Positions 1-12,587 of a DNA stretch of 64,000 bases are shown here, in pieces. Below the pieces are notes generated by a model, which was not told the DNA's origin, did not search any database, and saw nothing but the letters and a program-made list of their open reading frames with translations. The stretch is from assembly GCA_029204225.1 (NCBI GenBank), contig CM055093.1, forward strand, positions 4,432,056 to 4,496,055. Direction: 5' to 3'. How positions within the stretch are numbered: the first letter of the stretch is position 1; each line of letters opens with the position of its first letter. The DNA comes from Diphasiastrum complanatum. Taxonomy: Eukaryota; Streptophyta; Lycopodiopsida; Lycopodiales; Lycopodiaceae. The position numbers and the translations under genes are program-made.

Positions 1-735
1 CTATGTCTTTTCTGCTCATGTCATACAGGCTCCGCATGTTCAGATGATACATTCTCCTATACCAGAGCTGATCTTCATTTTCTGAAGCATTTAATATGCT
101 ATCAGAGTTGCTTATTTTTTTGGCCTGGTAAAGGTTTCTTTCTCTGCATCTGAGCGTCAGCAACTTGTTTGTCGTCTTCTTGATCATGGGCAAGTGTTAC
201 CGTCGAATAAAACTCGAATGCCAAGATCTGCCATCTTGGAGACAGATAGCGGAACTTTTCTGAGTGAGGGCACATAGAGTGCTTCTGGCAGCTCTGCTTG
301 GCCCAACAGTGTTTGTAGTTGTAGAGTGCCGATGCCTTTGACATCGTGTCTGCTCCCATCACCTAGAATCACTGCTCTGGTGTTTTTGAGCTCTCTGAAG
401 TCGATCAAGATCTTCTTGTTGCAGGTTATGTGAGATGTTGCTCCTGAATCAATGACTACATCTTAGTCATGTTCAATGTAGCTGGTTGAAGCTTTATCGA
501 GTATCGTGAAAGCTTCGTCACCTCTGTCAGCATCCTTTGATGACTCTGCAACATTAGCTTTTTCAGCTTTGTTCTCTCTTTTTGGGTTGAATCTGCAATC
601 GTATGCAGAATGCCCTTTCTTCTTGCAGTGCATGCAAGGTATTGTTGGATTGAACCAGCATTTGTTGGTTGTGTGGCCTGTTTTGTGGCAGTGATCACAG
701 GAAGAAGATTGCTGATTCGAGGACTGGAATCTTTT
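1..735 (-). mobile_element. Ty1/copia family A, truncated internal region (GAG-pre-integrase, protease, zinc knuckle)
   Basis: Read right to left, the segment holds a gag CX2CX4HX4C region at about 600-710, then a protease-linked stretch at about 180-480 (ILGDGSRHDVKGIGTLQL, ALYVPSLRK) and the start of the GAG-pre-integrase domain near 1-100. The same protein segments recur at 20.5-21.2 kb and in part at 15.1 kb, which defines family A. The reading frame is broken by stops. At about 733 the gag sequence joins the LTR directly, so the leader and the first part of gag are deleted. The element runs off the left edge of the window. Confidence 0.85.
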
Positions 736-1440
736 ACAGGAACCTAGACACTCGACTACACATCACATAACACATTTGTTTCTAGCAATCAAGACAGACG
801 ACATGAAAATAGAGCGACTGTATTATCAGTTTACTTTTTAGAGCGAGATCATCAGTGTCTCGCTCGTTGGCGAAATGACACTCTACTCTTTCGCTGTATT
901 CTGCTCGTTGGCAGACTTTCATGCACAACTCTATTGTTTCTAGTATTTTTCTTTTCTGCTCTACTCACTACGTCTCTCTCTCTTTCTTTTACAAACAATT
1001 CCGTCTATTCTCTTTGCTTAGTTTATGATCCAAAGAGGATCGTTTATACCTCTACAACGTGGAGTTTACTAGATGGCTAAACACTGAAATCACAAGACTA
1101 GTTAACGTTAATCAACTAATCAGTTAGTCCCCATCGTTGCCACTCGTTTCACCTGGGCGTGAAGTCTACGTCTTCAAGCCCGTTGAGCTACCAGCTGGCA
1201 GCGCAAAAGATTCCTCTTCGTTTGTTTTGTAATCTCCCGTTTGCTTTCGTTCTTTTCGTTTCTTTTGTAGTTTTTCGGTTTGCGTCCCTTTGCGGTTTGC
1301 GGTCCTGGAGGTGTGTTTACGATTCGCGAATCGTTCGTGCTTTGAGTCAAAGGCACGTTGATTGTCGCGAATTGTTCTCGTTCGACCTTCATTTCTTGTT
1401 CGTGTTGCGACAAAGTTGCAGGAGTTCACCATTTCTAACA
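733..1440 (-). repeat. 5' LTR of the minus-strand family A copia
   Basis: Read on the minus strand it starts TGTTAGAAATGGTGAACTCC at 1440 and matches the LTRs of the plus-strand element at 14.0 and 18.1 kb through several blocks (CTGCCAGCTGGTAGCTCAAC, the GATTAGTTGATTAACGTTAA block, and the TCTAGCAATCAAGACAG block). The inner end is missing at the deletion junction with gag. Confidence 0.8.
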
Positions 1441-2282
1441 TGAAACTCAAGTGTCTTTTTCAATAAGGTTGCGTTCTAAATAAGGTTTTCTTTTTTTTAC
1501 TTTTAAATTATGAAAATTGGTTACTTCATCATATATATTAAAACTATTTTAGAGAGAGAATGTCGCCATGTCATAAAAAATGTCACGCTCTGCTCGCAAC
1601 AGAATGTCACGCGTTTTACAACGTGAAAAGCTAAAAAACGTGAGAAGTTCTATGAGTGGGAAACATGCGCGCTCTATCTTTCTCTCGATCGATTCTCTCT
1701 CTCTTTCTCTCAATCGCGAGCAGGCGGGATGCGGGCCTCTCTCTCCATCGGGCCTCCTTCATCTTCTTGCTCTCTTCTATTTTATTGTATTTTGATAGGT
1801 AGCTATGGCGGGCGAAGCGTCTTCTCGCTTTTCCATCTCTGCAGAAGTCAGGCCTCCTACTCCTCTTCCTCATGCCATCCCTTCTCCTTCGTCCCAGATT
1901 GTCCTTATTATATTATATTTATATTTTATCTCTATGTTCTCTTCCAAGTACTCCTCGACCTTGAAAGAGAGGATCGAGAGATGAACGACTACCTTTTTTT
2001 TTTTTTTGAAGCTCAAGTCTTGGTTCTCAGTTTAGTAGCTTCTGGGATTCTAGAGATAAAGATTTTGTTGATAGCAGCTGCAAAGACTCTAATGGCAATT
2101 CTCATCAAAATAGTGTACATGGAAGTGTTGTGAACAAAATATAATCTTTGAATTGTCAAATTGTCACATTGTTGTTGTCAAATTGTTTTCAAATTATTGT
2201 CAAATTGTATCTATTTTATAAATAACACATTGACCAGGGATTTGAGAACGTGTGCAATGTCTTTTGTTCTATGTTGCATAGA
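1441..2282. other. No gene recognised
   Basis: T-rich and CT-rich sequence with no recognisable coding, RNA or repeat feature. ORFs here are short and low in complexity. Confidence 0.5.
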
Positions 2283-2492
<210 letters not shown>

Positions 2493-2654
2493 AGCACGGT
2501 TTTCACGGTCGCCCCTCCCTTCAGCCCTCACGGTTCTCACGATCACCTCTCCCTTCGGTTCTCACAGTTACTCCTCCCTTTGGCCCTCTCCAAAAAATGC
2601 AACCGTCAGGCTGTTTGCAGTTAACCATCGCTATAATAATAATGTTATTATGTT

Positions 2655-2880
2655 ATAGCATCCATCGTTGAAACATCCATCATTAGAAACATCCATCGTT
2701 GAACCATTGTTGAAACATCCATCTTTGAACCATCGTTATAGCATCGTTGAACCATCGTTATAACACCAAATCGTTATAGCAGAAACCATCATTGAAACAT
2801 CCATTGTTGAAACATCCATCGTTGAAGCACTGAAACAGATGTTATAGCATTCAGCATTATTATTATAACACCAAATCGTT
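2655..2880. repeat. Degenerate minisatellite built on CATCCATCGTTGAAA
   Basis: About a dozen imperfect copies of ATCCATCGTTGAAAC and ATCGTTATAGC variants follow each other in tandem, with units of roughly 13-17 bp. Confidence 0.8.
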
Positions 2881-3034
2881 GACAAATGTTTCTCACCTTT
2901 TAAAAAATGAGCCGAGAAATTTGAGAGAGAGTATGTAGAGAGAGAGACTGTATGTAGCTGTTGTGGTCTGCATCACTTGCTATATGATATAGTTGCTCTA
3001 GATTCTTGCTTACATGCAGAAATTCAGGCATCAA

Positions 3035-3154
3035 TGCTCTCCCTCTCTCTCACTCACGGTTCTCACAGTTCCTCTCTCTCACTCACGGTTCTCACAGTTC
3101 CTCTCTCTCACTCATGGTTCTCACAGTTCCTCTCTCTCACTCACGGTTCTCACA

Positions 3155-3218
<64 letters not shown>

Positions 3219-3320
3219 CTCTCCCTCTTTATCTCTCACTCATGGTTCTCATGGTGCTCTCTCTCTCTCTCTCTCGCGGTTCTCATAGTTCCTCTCTCTC
3301 TCACTTACGGTTCTCACAAT

Positions 3321-3389
<69 letters not shown>

Positions 3390-3430
3390 CTCTCCCTCTC
3401 TCTCACTCACGGTCTCTCTCTCTCTCTGGG
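3035..3430. repeat. Minisatellite (CTCTCTCACTCACGGTTCTC unit) with CT tracts
   Basis: A unit of about 30 bp combining CT dinucleotides with CACTCACGGTTCTCACAG recurs at about 3050, 3080, 3110, 3140, 3240, 3280 and 3310. Pure CT runs at 3158-3213 and 3322-3383 interrupt the series, each followed by TTGGATGCTCTCCCTC. The pattern suggests expansion of the CT part of individual units. Confidence 0.9.
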
Positions 3431-3486
3431 CATATGCCACATGGCATTAATCTAGAGATTGCATGAAGCCACATCATGAGATTAGG

Positions 3487-4073
3487 TGTCAAAACCCATG
3501 TGTAGAGGTCTTCTCACGTGTGTGGAATAGGCTGAGAAAGTCGAATTTGCACTTCTCAGTTTTTCCTAGTTTCCTACATAGAAGAAAAATAGACCAAAAG
3601 TGCTCAAAATAGAAGGTTTTGTCCAAGTGTCAGTTTTGCATGATGAATCATCATATGACAAAGCACCCTCACACATGTCGGATCAAAGGGATGATCAGTA
3701 CCATGAGCTCTCACTTTTTGTATATATAGAGCCACATTTGGCCATAATCATTAAGCAACACCAATCTTGGTTTTGGAGACAATTCTTGTCAATTTCATCA
3801 TTTGTCTTGATTTTCTTGATGGTTTTGGATTCCTATCATATTGTACTTTGATTTCAGGCTAGAGTCCGTACTCTGACAGGTTTTCACACGTGTGAAACCA
3901 GCAAGTACAATTCCCTTTCATTTATGATTGTTCTTGTTAGATTCTCTCATCTAAATTTGATCTAGATTCATCTAAATCTTGTGTAGATTGATAGATCAAT
4001 TGTATCTAACATCCAATCACTCTTGTGGATCATTTTAGGATCCATTATTGGTCCAATTTTGCAGATTTCCATA
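3487..4073 (+). repeat. LTR-like segment followed by a primer-binding site
   Basis: The right end is set by TGATATCAGAGC at 4074-4085, one mismatch from the initiator-Met primer-binding site. A TATATATAG box lies near 3721. The left limit is approximate, and no second LTR or internal coding region was found, so this is probably a truncated element. Confidence 0.45.
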
Positions 4074-4085
4074 TGATATCAGAGC
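4074..4085 (+). other. Primer-binding site (tRNA-iMet type)
   Basis: TGATATCAGAGC differs at one base from TGGTATCAGAGC, which is used by most elements in this window. Confidence 0.55.
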
Positions 4086-4649
4086 CAAGTACAAGAGGAT
4101 TTATGAAGATTTGATGGGGTTGATCCAAAACTAAGCCCAAATTAGCAAGTTTTTGGAAACTAGCTAATTTTGATGAGGCGAGTTGGGTAGGATAGGTATA
4201 CTCAAAGTTTATGGACAAAAACTTGTTGTGGGTTGCAGGGGTACTTTTCACATGTGCTAGAACGTACAATACCAGTTTTGGAGTATATGCTGAATTACTC
4301 TATCCTTTATTGTGTTCAGTATTATGTCAGAATGTGTGCATCTCTATGATTGTATTGTAGTTGATAAATCTCATATTCCTTTTTTCTGATAATTCAATAC
4401 ATTATTGTTTGGATACATAATCAATGTAGTACAAATACCCACAACAGGGTCCTAGGCCCAAAGTAGTGTCAGTCCCTTGGCACTTGCCTACATTTGTTGT
4501 GGAATAGAGCTATTGTTGGCCCGTTTATTGCTGGGACATGGATGCGTCAAGAAAAGCGTGGATAGAATTCACTTATGTAAAACTTGAGGCTATATTAGAT
4601 GATGGTAGTCAGCAAGAACATGGACTTGCCAAATTTTCAATAATACCCA

Positions 4650-5136
4650 TAAGGATCTGGTGGATGTATCTCGTTGGCCTTGCAAAACTCCTTGAATTTT
4701 GTGAAGATATACTCTCCCCCTCCATCTGTGCATAGAGCTTTGATCTTCCTCTGGGTCTGGTTTTCTATAGATGCTTTGTACTACTTGAAGAATTTGAACA
4801 CTTCATATTTGCTCTTCATAAAGTAAGTAGCAGTCCTTCTAGAGAAGTCGTCGATGAAGGTTAGGAAATAGAGAGCTCTCCCTGTGGAAGCAGTCTGCAT
4901 CGGGCCACAAATGTCGTTCTGTACAAGGTCAAGCAAGCCTTTGGAAGTATGAACTGAATCTGAAATGAAGGACTTCTTGCATGCTTACTGATAATATAGC
5001 TTTCGCATGGAGAAGTTGGCTTGATGACATAAGGCAAATCTTGTACTAGTCTCTGAGCAGACATTTGCTGGATATTATTGAAATTGAGGTGGCCAAGTCT
5101 GAAATGCCACAACATATCAGTTGATTCAAAAGCAGA
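4650..5136 (-). mobile_element. Ty1/copia GAG-pre-integrase and integrase fragment
   Basis: Minus-strand translation gives MLWHFRLGHLNFNNIQQMSA (pre-integrase HxGH motif) at about 5115-5056, and further downstream an integrase piece with the second catalytic aspartate (LCTDGGGEYIFTKF) at about 4740-4680. Stops interrupt the reading frame. The right edge at about 5137 abuts a gypsy sequence within the same frame. Confidence 0.8.
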
Positions 5137-7000
5137 GTCCTGTGTATACCGGGATGTCCTACACAGGGTATGTCATGACATTCAAACAAAATCTTTCGTT
5201 TGAGCTCATCATCACCAGGTACGCAAACTTTTCCATTCCAAAATAGTAATCCATCTCGAATGGTAAACTGTTCCACAATCTTCTTATCTTTCTTAGTTAG
5301 TTGAGTCCCATGTGTTTCTGACTCAACATTGTCCACATTTCTTCTGGTCTGAACAATGTTCCAAATGTGACCAAAATGAGAATCTGATTCATATTTTTCT
5401 CTCAGTGAAAGATATAGATCCGTAGAAATATGGGTGAATGACAACTCATTCAGTTCACTGATCCGACTAAGAGCATCTGCAACTTGATTAGAGCTGCCTC
5501 TTATGTAACGGATTTCATGATCGAATTCTTGCATCAATTCAGCCCATCGAGCTTTTCTCCCCCGAAGATCACGTTGATTACAAAAATGTTTAAGAGCCTG
5601 GTGATCCGTATACACTACAAACTTACTACCATACAAGTAGTGTCTCCAAGTTCTAAGTGCAGGACTACATTAAACGATTCTTTTTCCTGTGTAGTATAAC
5701 ACAACTGAGGACTAGTGAATTTTTTTATTTTCAAACACTAGTGGGCTATCCATTTGTAATAGAACTGCTCCAACTGCAACATCACTTACGTCCGTTCTCA
5801 TGACGTAAGGTAAATCTAGATTTGCAATTTGTAACACGGGAGCTGAAACAATCATTGTTTTAAGTTTCTCAAAACATTGATTCAATTCCTCATTCCAAAC
5901 AACAGGCGGACTAGGTTGATTCTTCTTTTTCTTTTTACTGACAATTCCTTTTGTCAGATTATTAAGCGGTACTGCTAACTTAGCATAATCCTCAATAAAT
6001 CTCTTGAAGAAAAGTGTAAAACCTCAAAAAGAGTTTACCTGCCTCACAGTTTCCGAAATTGGCCACTTAATCACAATCTTGATTTTATCCTCGTCAATCT
6101 TGATCCCATTTACTGTGATCTTATGACCGAGATAAAGCAACTCTTGCTTGAAGAATTCACACTTGGACGTTTTAGCGTAGAGTAACTCCCGACGGAGCTT
6201 CATCAAGACGATTATTAAGTGTTCTGCGTGTTCCATCAAAGATTTACTATAAACGAGAATGTCGTCTAAGAATACAACCACAAACTTCCCCAAATATGGA
6301 TGAAATAAATCGTTCATCATTTGCTGGAACGTTGCTGGAGCATTCATTAATCCAAATGGCAACACTAGAAACTCATAATGACCAAATCTAGAACGAAATC
6401 CTGTCTTTTGGGCATCTTCTGACTTAATCCTTATTTGGTGGTACCTTGTCCTGAGATCTATCTTGGTGAAATACCGTGCTCCATCCAAGCGATCTACAAG
6501 GTCATCCATCTTGGATAATGGATATTTATTCTTTATGGTCACTTTATTAGGCCCCTTGTAATCCACACACATCCGGAAACCTCCATCTTTCTTCACTTTA
6601 AGAAGAACAAGAGCTCCACATGGTGATTTACTAGGTTGTATATGTCCCATCCTCAGATAGTTTTCTATTTGATTTGAAATCTCTGTCTTCTCTTTCGTAG
6701 ATGGAAAAACATCCCTAAATTCTCATTTATGATATGTTCTTTCACTGCTTGTTCATGATCTAAATCTACTGAGTTAAGAATTGCTGAGAATTCACAACCA
6801 TTTAGATTCATTTCAGAAACATCCACAACTGGAATATCATAAATTGAAAAAACTTCATACTCAGAATAATCCAATGCTTCCATTTTATTAACTGTAGAAA
6901 TCTGATCCAACGAACGTACAAAATTACTGCCAAATAATGTAACTACCTTATCACCCTCCTTGAAAGTAAGAACAGTCCAGAAGATTTCACGAATAGTTCA
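5137..7000 (-). mobile_element. Ty3/gypsy pol remnant: protease linker, RT, RNase H, integrase zinc finger
   Basis: On the minus strand RT lies at 6650-6024 with KKDGGFRMCVDYK, IDLRTRYHQIRI and the catalytic FLDD. A decayed RT/RNase H linker follows at 6020-5640. RNase H then continues at 5636-5480 (VYTDHQALKHF, ADALSRISE), and the start of the integrase HHCC region (CVGHPGIH) is cut off at about 5137 by copia sequence. The pre-RT segment is visible at 6910-6665. In-frame stops near 6024 and in the linker make it a pseudogene. No LTR was identified. Confidence 0.9.
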
Positions 7001-10000
7001 CGACAATTTCGCGACATCTGAGTCTTGAACAAGAAACAGAAAAATTTCGCGACAAGATTTTGTTCGCGAATCTTTCGAACTTCAACTAGAAAGCCATGAA
7101 CTTCCCCAAGACACCTTTCGCGAATCTTTTCGAGTTGGTCATGAATAGAAAAAATTTCGAGTTCGCGTTCATTTCTTTCTCATCCTTTGTTAAGTAAATT
7201 GTCCGCTTTGTTGGTAGAATCAAGATCTGTCTGATCAATTGTTCTACTGTTTCTTGGCTGGTTTTCTCATCAAGTCCATGCCAAAGGATCAAATTGAGAA
7301 GCTATTTTTGGCTACTTAAGATTTGGAGAGAACTAGCACACTCATCAAGCTAGCCTATTGACGAGTACTGTGAAGAATAGGTGAAATCTTGATTGAGTAT
7401 CATGCACATGATCTCACGTGTGGAGGGTAGACATAATCATTCATGTTGATTTTGAATAGTCAAAAGGCCATAAACTTGAGTTTTGGAGGTCATATGTCAA
7501 ATTGGTTACATCAAAAGAGAAAGATGCATCAAATTAGTTTAATCACATGTAGAAGAAGACAACTCACTAGACCAATCAAATTTTGAGGTGCTATGTCAGA
7601 AATCCAATCATTTTACTTGCTTACTACTCTTCTTGGATCTCAAACTACTATTAAAGAGTGAGATAGCTCATTTGTACAAAGTTTTTTGAAGAGATTGAGA
7701 GCTTCTACACCTAGTTTTGTCTCCATCTTCTCTCTCTCTAGTTGAGTGCCTCATGTACATTCTCTCTCTACCGTAGAGTAAGCTAATTCCATACTTAATT
7801 TTTTCTTCAAAAGTGTTCTCTTAGAGTGAATGTTACATGTTGGATGATTGATGCATGTTTTGTGTGCCCTTGCCTTACAATTGTGTGCTCTTGCCTTAGA
7901 ATTGTCAACCTAGATTGTGTGTCTAGATCTATGTGCAATCACACCCACCTTAGAAGATCAACCACATTGAATTGAGAGTCCTCACACATGTGAAATAGTA
8001 CATAGTCAAAACCCTAACCACTTCGCCCCCAAGCCAAGGTGACTGAATGCAAGAGAGGAGGGGATCCTGGCTTTTGAAATCAGAAAATACAATGAGGAAA
8101 TGGGCGAGTTCCTACAAGATATATACTCTCCAAAAGCTAGAGAATATTTCCTCTAGGTTCTCTACAATTCTATCAAAAACATTTGACCTCATATTCTTAC
8201 ACAAACGCTGTCAATCACCATGCAAAAGCTCCATAGGTCATTGAAATTATTAATTACATTATTGGCCAAGCTGAAATGATGTGGCATAACTAATAACCTT
8301 ATACACTAGAGTACCGGCCATCCATGTCAAAAATTGTTCTGAATCCCACATACTGGACATGGACATAACATTCTTTCCCCCTATGTCCTCAGAAGTAGAA
8401 ACTAGGGAACAATTTCTCAATTGTTTATCTCTGGTGTACTCTTTCAGGTTCCAAAGGTACACTAACAATTGTAATGACACATTCAATTTAAAAGTGTACT
8501 ATTTTGTAGCAATAGATTGTAGTATTGGCAAAGAGAATTTCTTCTTGTGTCCAATTTTTTGAGAAAAACAATAAACCATTTGGTCTATTTGATCATCGGC
8601 ATGACCTACAAGCAAAAATCTCACTTCTAATCTTTTTTTTCACCTTTACCAACATTGACAAACATGCCAATACCATTTGAATTTTGTATGTGGTTCATTG
8701 AGGCCAAACTCCGAACCTTGAGGAGAAAGGAACTCACCAACACTCTTCACACAAAAGGGGGGGGGGGGGGGGGGGGGATTATTTTTCTCAATAGGTTTAG
8801 TATCTTTGATCTCTACATTTGAGATGCTTGAGACTCCTACTACTATGAAATATGCAAAAACCTTCCATACCACTAGATGGATGCAAGTCCCAAAGAAATT
8901 AAGGATGTTGTTTGAATGTTGAGAATGTTAAAGACTTGCATTTAGGACCTTAAAAATATCTATAAAGATATTCATGCATGTGAGCTTGCACACTATCAAA
9001 GCTATGTTGATCAAACACGGATTTGAGATGGCAATCTAACTAGCTTTGCATCTTGGCAAGAGCTCATGAATACAAATAGAGATCAATCATCAAACACAAG
9101 TACATATGAAGTACAAATGTGAAAAAACAAAGTGTCATCATTAGCCTCAACACATAATGAAAGTACAAAGAGTTTTAGAGAGAGAAAAAAACTCATGCTC
9201 TCAGGTTTCTACTACAAAGCAAAAATTGACCTCCAATGACTCAATATATCTATCTCTTAAAAAGTTCCAGCTATCATCATATACAGTGGTAGCTCAAGTT
9301 CCTACACTAATTTGCACATGGTAACCCCTAAAATATGATTGGGCCCCTCTTTATGAACCTCTGAATGTGATTGGACCCTATAGATCAATGAGATGAGAGG
9401 TGCACCACTTTCACTTTTGCATCCCTACAAAATAGGACAAGTGTTGAGGTTGAGCTTGAGGTCATGACCCAATTACCTATGCCTAATCCTGCATTTGATT
9501 TGTACACGTCATGAGGAGTTGAGGTCCATCCTCATGATGACATTTGGCATGCTACTACTTGACTAGCTTTTGTCTACTTTCACATTGTTTCTTGAAACAA
9601 GTTATTTTATGACATGAATGAACTAATGCATCTAAGCATACTATTCACACATGGGAACATGCTCCACACGTGTGATTGACATATGTACATGAAAATGTGA
9701 AATTATCAACCTATTATTTGCATAATCTTCACAGAGAATATGTAGTTTCTTGACTCTGATTCCTCCCTATCATGATGATGGCTTTGAGCATGCACAATTA
9801 TCCAAATTTGCCAGTCAATTTCAAAAAAAAAAAAACTGAGCCACACAAAAACCTTGTATTAATGCCAAGTGCCATTGACAAGCAAGGAAAGATCAACAAT
9901 TACATGGTTGAGTGAGCTTATAAACTAGGACAACTTACATTGTACTTCCAAAGCTCTTCACAAGATTAAGTAAATGTTATCTAAATTTCAAAAAAACAAA

Positions 10001-11198
10001 TTCTTTTCAAAAGGTGGTCCTTAATGTGAGACACTGCAAAGCAAAGGGCAAAGCCTTTATTCATTGATAGATTGTTGTGCAAGAACTTCTATTTTTTGAA
10101 AATGTTGCTTTCGATGTATAATTAATCCTTAAAGTTTGTATTAGTTGAATGGGTACCATAAATTCTTGACTAGCATTATTGATTTTGAAAGAGCCTTCAT
10201 GTTTTGAATGTTATGTGAGACCATTGTCACAACTTGTATTATGTTAATTAATTTTTGTAAATCCATTGGCTCTAGGAACTTTTATTACTCTACATGTCTT
10301 TTGCTTGAAACAAATGAATGTGTCCCGTTGGTACTTTCTAATCACCATGAATGATAGCAAAGCAATGGCCTCATGACTTACGTTGGAATATTGAAGCATA
10401 AATAACTTCAAATAAAGCCTCAACGTAGACCATTCTTTGCTTTGCATTTTTTACCTCTACTACCATGTTGTCATTTCTCTTCTATTTCTCTTTAGGACTT
10501 TTTCCATAATCAAATGCTTGGCTTTAAAGTGAATTTTAGATGTACCACTTTTTTCAGTCTATTCCATCTCAATGTTGATGAACAAATGAAAGTATGCTTA
10601 AGAAACACTCGAGGTTTCAAAGCTTGTATCCATGTCTCTTTCATGTCATGTAGCTATTTAAAAAAAGCAAATTACAATGGCTCAAGCTCTCAAAGCTATT
10701 TAGTCTATGTTTCACAGCTTCATAAATTAGCCATGTCTCTTCTCAATTGCTAAACATTGTCTGCCAATCATCATGAAAAGTTAAGGGTTCTTTGTGCTGC
10801 CTAGAACTATAGCACAAAACATAGCACACTTATTGTATTGGATCAAGGTTCATGGGCCTCTCATGCATTTATATAAGAATGCTTGGAAAATTGCCACAAA
10901 CATATTTTGAATGTGAGATCTTTGATAGATGGTTGTGGATATGTACATTCACCACTTTTAGCACCTAGACTATTGCTATAATTTTTGGCATTAGATATTT
11001 GTGAACTAAAATGCACTAAGAATAGTGCTGCTCATTTTTATTGACTCTTCTATTCTATCATTTTTAGTGAAACCAAAAAATTTCAGGACTGTTGTAATGT
11101 TGGCTAAGGTCCCCTTTCTTTCAGGGTTTCGCTCTCCATCAGCATAGTCGTAAGCAACTTTGAGCTGTATTCTTTGTTCTTCCGCCATTTTATGTATG

Positions 11199-11202
<4 letters not shown>
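7001..11202. other. Unassigned AT-rich intergenic DNA
   Basis: No coding region, RNA gene or recognised transposon domain is visible. The first 150 bp repeat the motif TTCGCGA several times. A 21-base G run lies at 8757-8777. Confidence 0.5.
8757..8777 (+). repeat. Poly-G run (21 G)
   Basis: An uninterrupted run of 21 guanines in otherwise AT-rich DNA. It could be real or affected by assembly. Confidence 0.9.

Positions 11203-11259
<57 letters not shown>
11203..11259. repeat. (TA)n microsatellite, ~57 bp
   Basis: A pure TA tract preceded by TATGTATGTATG. Ile-Tyr reading frames through it are artefacts. Confidence 0.97.
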
Positions 11260-11263
<4 letters not shown>

Positions 11264-11789
11264 CATGCTCGTCCACCCCAGACGTGACCATTTTGCATCC
11301 GCATCCGCCGTCCGGACAAGGCCATTTTTCATTTTAAAAAAAATAAAATAAATAAAAGGCCAACCTGCTCAGGGTGCCTCGAAGGGAAAAAAGAAAGTCG
11401 CCATCTCTCAAACTTTGTCAATCCCTACATAAATGGGAATATCAGAGTGGAAGAACATGCAAGGGATTAGCTCATCAGAGCTAATAATAAGTGTTCTTTC
11501 TAGGATTGCAGATGGTCAACTCTCCTTTCCAAAAATGGGAAAGGAATTTCAGAGGTAATGTTCATGATTTAAATATTTATTTGCAGGTCACTTTTTTCAA
11601 TAAGATGATTCTCAAGATTTTGAAGGATTTCCAACAATTACATTTTTTTAATTGCAGGCATAAATTGTTCATGAAAGTTCAAGGAGCCCTTGTGATAGGG
11701 TTAATGTTAGGATTTTGAAGCATGCCAGAGGCTCTATCCTTTGAGCAACCGAAACGAAGCTTTAGCGCCATTTTTTATTTTGTTTATAG

Positions 11790-11960
11790 ACATGGCATTT
11801 ATTACCCATGCGAAGCATAGCTTCTTCTTTCTCTTTATGTTTTATCTCCTATGCTAAGCATAGCTTCTTCCTTGTCTCTTTATGTTTTATCTCCTATGGT
11901 AAGCATAGCTTCTTCTTTTAAATGTTTTATCTCCTATGCTAAGCATAGCTTCTTCTTTTT
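11790..11960 (+). repeat. Short tandem array ending at a splice-acceptor-like site
   Basis: Four copies of a 40-50 bp unit containing TAAGCATAGCTTCTTC and TGTTTTATCTCCTATG follow each other. The last copy ends TTCTTCTTTTTCAG at 11950-11963, directly before an open frame. Confidence 0.75.
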
Positions 11961-11963
11961 CAG

Positions 11964-12587
11964 TCCCCCGAAGATAAGAAAAACAAAGTCCTTTCAGAGC
12001 AATTCAAAAGACTTATTTTGAAAGCGAAGGCAGAACAAAAGGACAGGGAAAGACTAGCACGCGGTGAGACAATTGCGGAGGAGGATCCATTAGAGACGTA
12101 CCTCCCCAAAAATGTAAATGATCAACCATGCTTTTACACAATTGAAGAGGGCGATTGCAAAGAAATTTCAAGATTTTTAAAGAAAAGACCTTACACACTT
12201 TGCATTGCCGATATACCATATGGATTTCAGATGAAAGAATCAATAAGTGATGATTTTCCTTTCAAATTCACTGAAGTCCATAGTTTCATGCAAGGCTTTC
12301 TCAAAGTCACAACGTCTCCTATTTGTGCTGTTCATAAAGGCAGGCATGTTGCTGCAATAAATTTAGATTGTAATTTAGTTGATTTTGTAAAAATGAGATT
12401 AGAATCTCTTTCAGTTTTGCCAGATGAACTGGTTGAAGTAGGAAAGAGTTTAGACAACGAGGATTCAGCAATTTCCTTGTCTAAGGAACCCCAGCCTCCT
12501 GCTAGCGGAAAAGTGGGTGATACAGGGGAATTTGCTGATGTCCTACTTCAGGATTCTCCAACTTCAATTTGCACATCATTTTGTTGA
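11964..12587 (+). CDS. Exon-like ORF with weak DNA amino-methyltransferase resemblance
   Basis: A 207-codon frame is open from a pyrimidine-rich CAG at 11963 to TGA at 12587. It has no good ATG and reads like an internal or terminal exon. Its start is charged and helical (KKNKVLSEQFKRLILKAKAE). At about residue 85 it has LCIADIPYGF, similar to the catalytic DPPY motif of amino-methyltransferases. About 55 residues later KGRHVAAINLDCNLVDFVKM resembles the GRRFIGIELD segment that follows motif I in the permuted (beta) class. The glycine-rich motif I itself is not convincing (VTTSP), so activity is doubtful. Two bases after the stop the sequence becomes gypsy polyprotein, so the ORF was probably captured or cut by a transposon. 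The family assignment is inference. Confidence 0.4.
   Translation, partial: SPEDKKNKVLSEQFKRLILKAKAEQKDRERLARGETIAEEDPLETYLPKNVNDQPCFYTIEEGDCKEISRFLKKRPYTLCIADIPYGFQMKESISDDFPFKFTEVHSFMQGFLKVTTSPICAVHKGRHVAAINLDCNLVDFVKMRLESLSVLPDELVEVGKSLDNEDSAISLSKEPQPPASGKVGDTGEFADVLLQDSPTSICTSFC

Noticed and set aside
11006..11351. Ile-Tyr frames through the TA tract as membrane proteins
   Set aside because: Repeat artefact without start context or conserved flanks.
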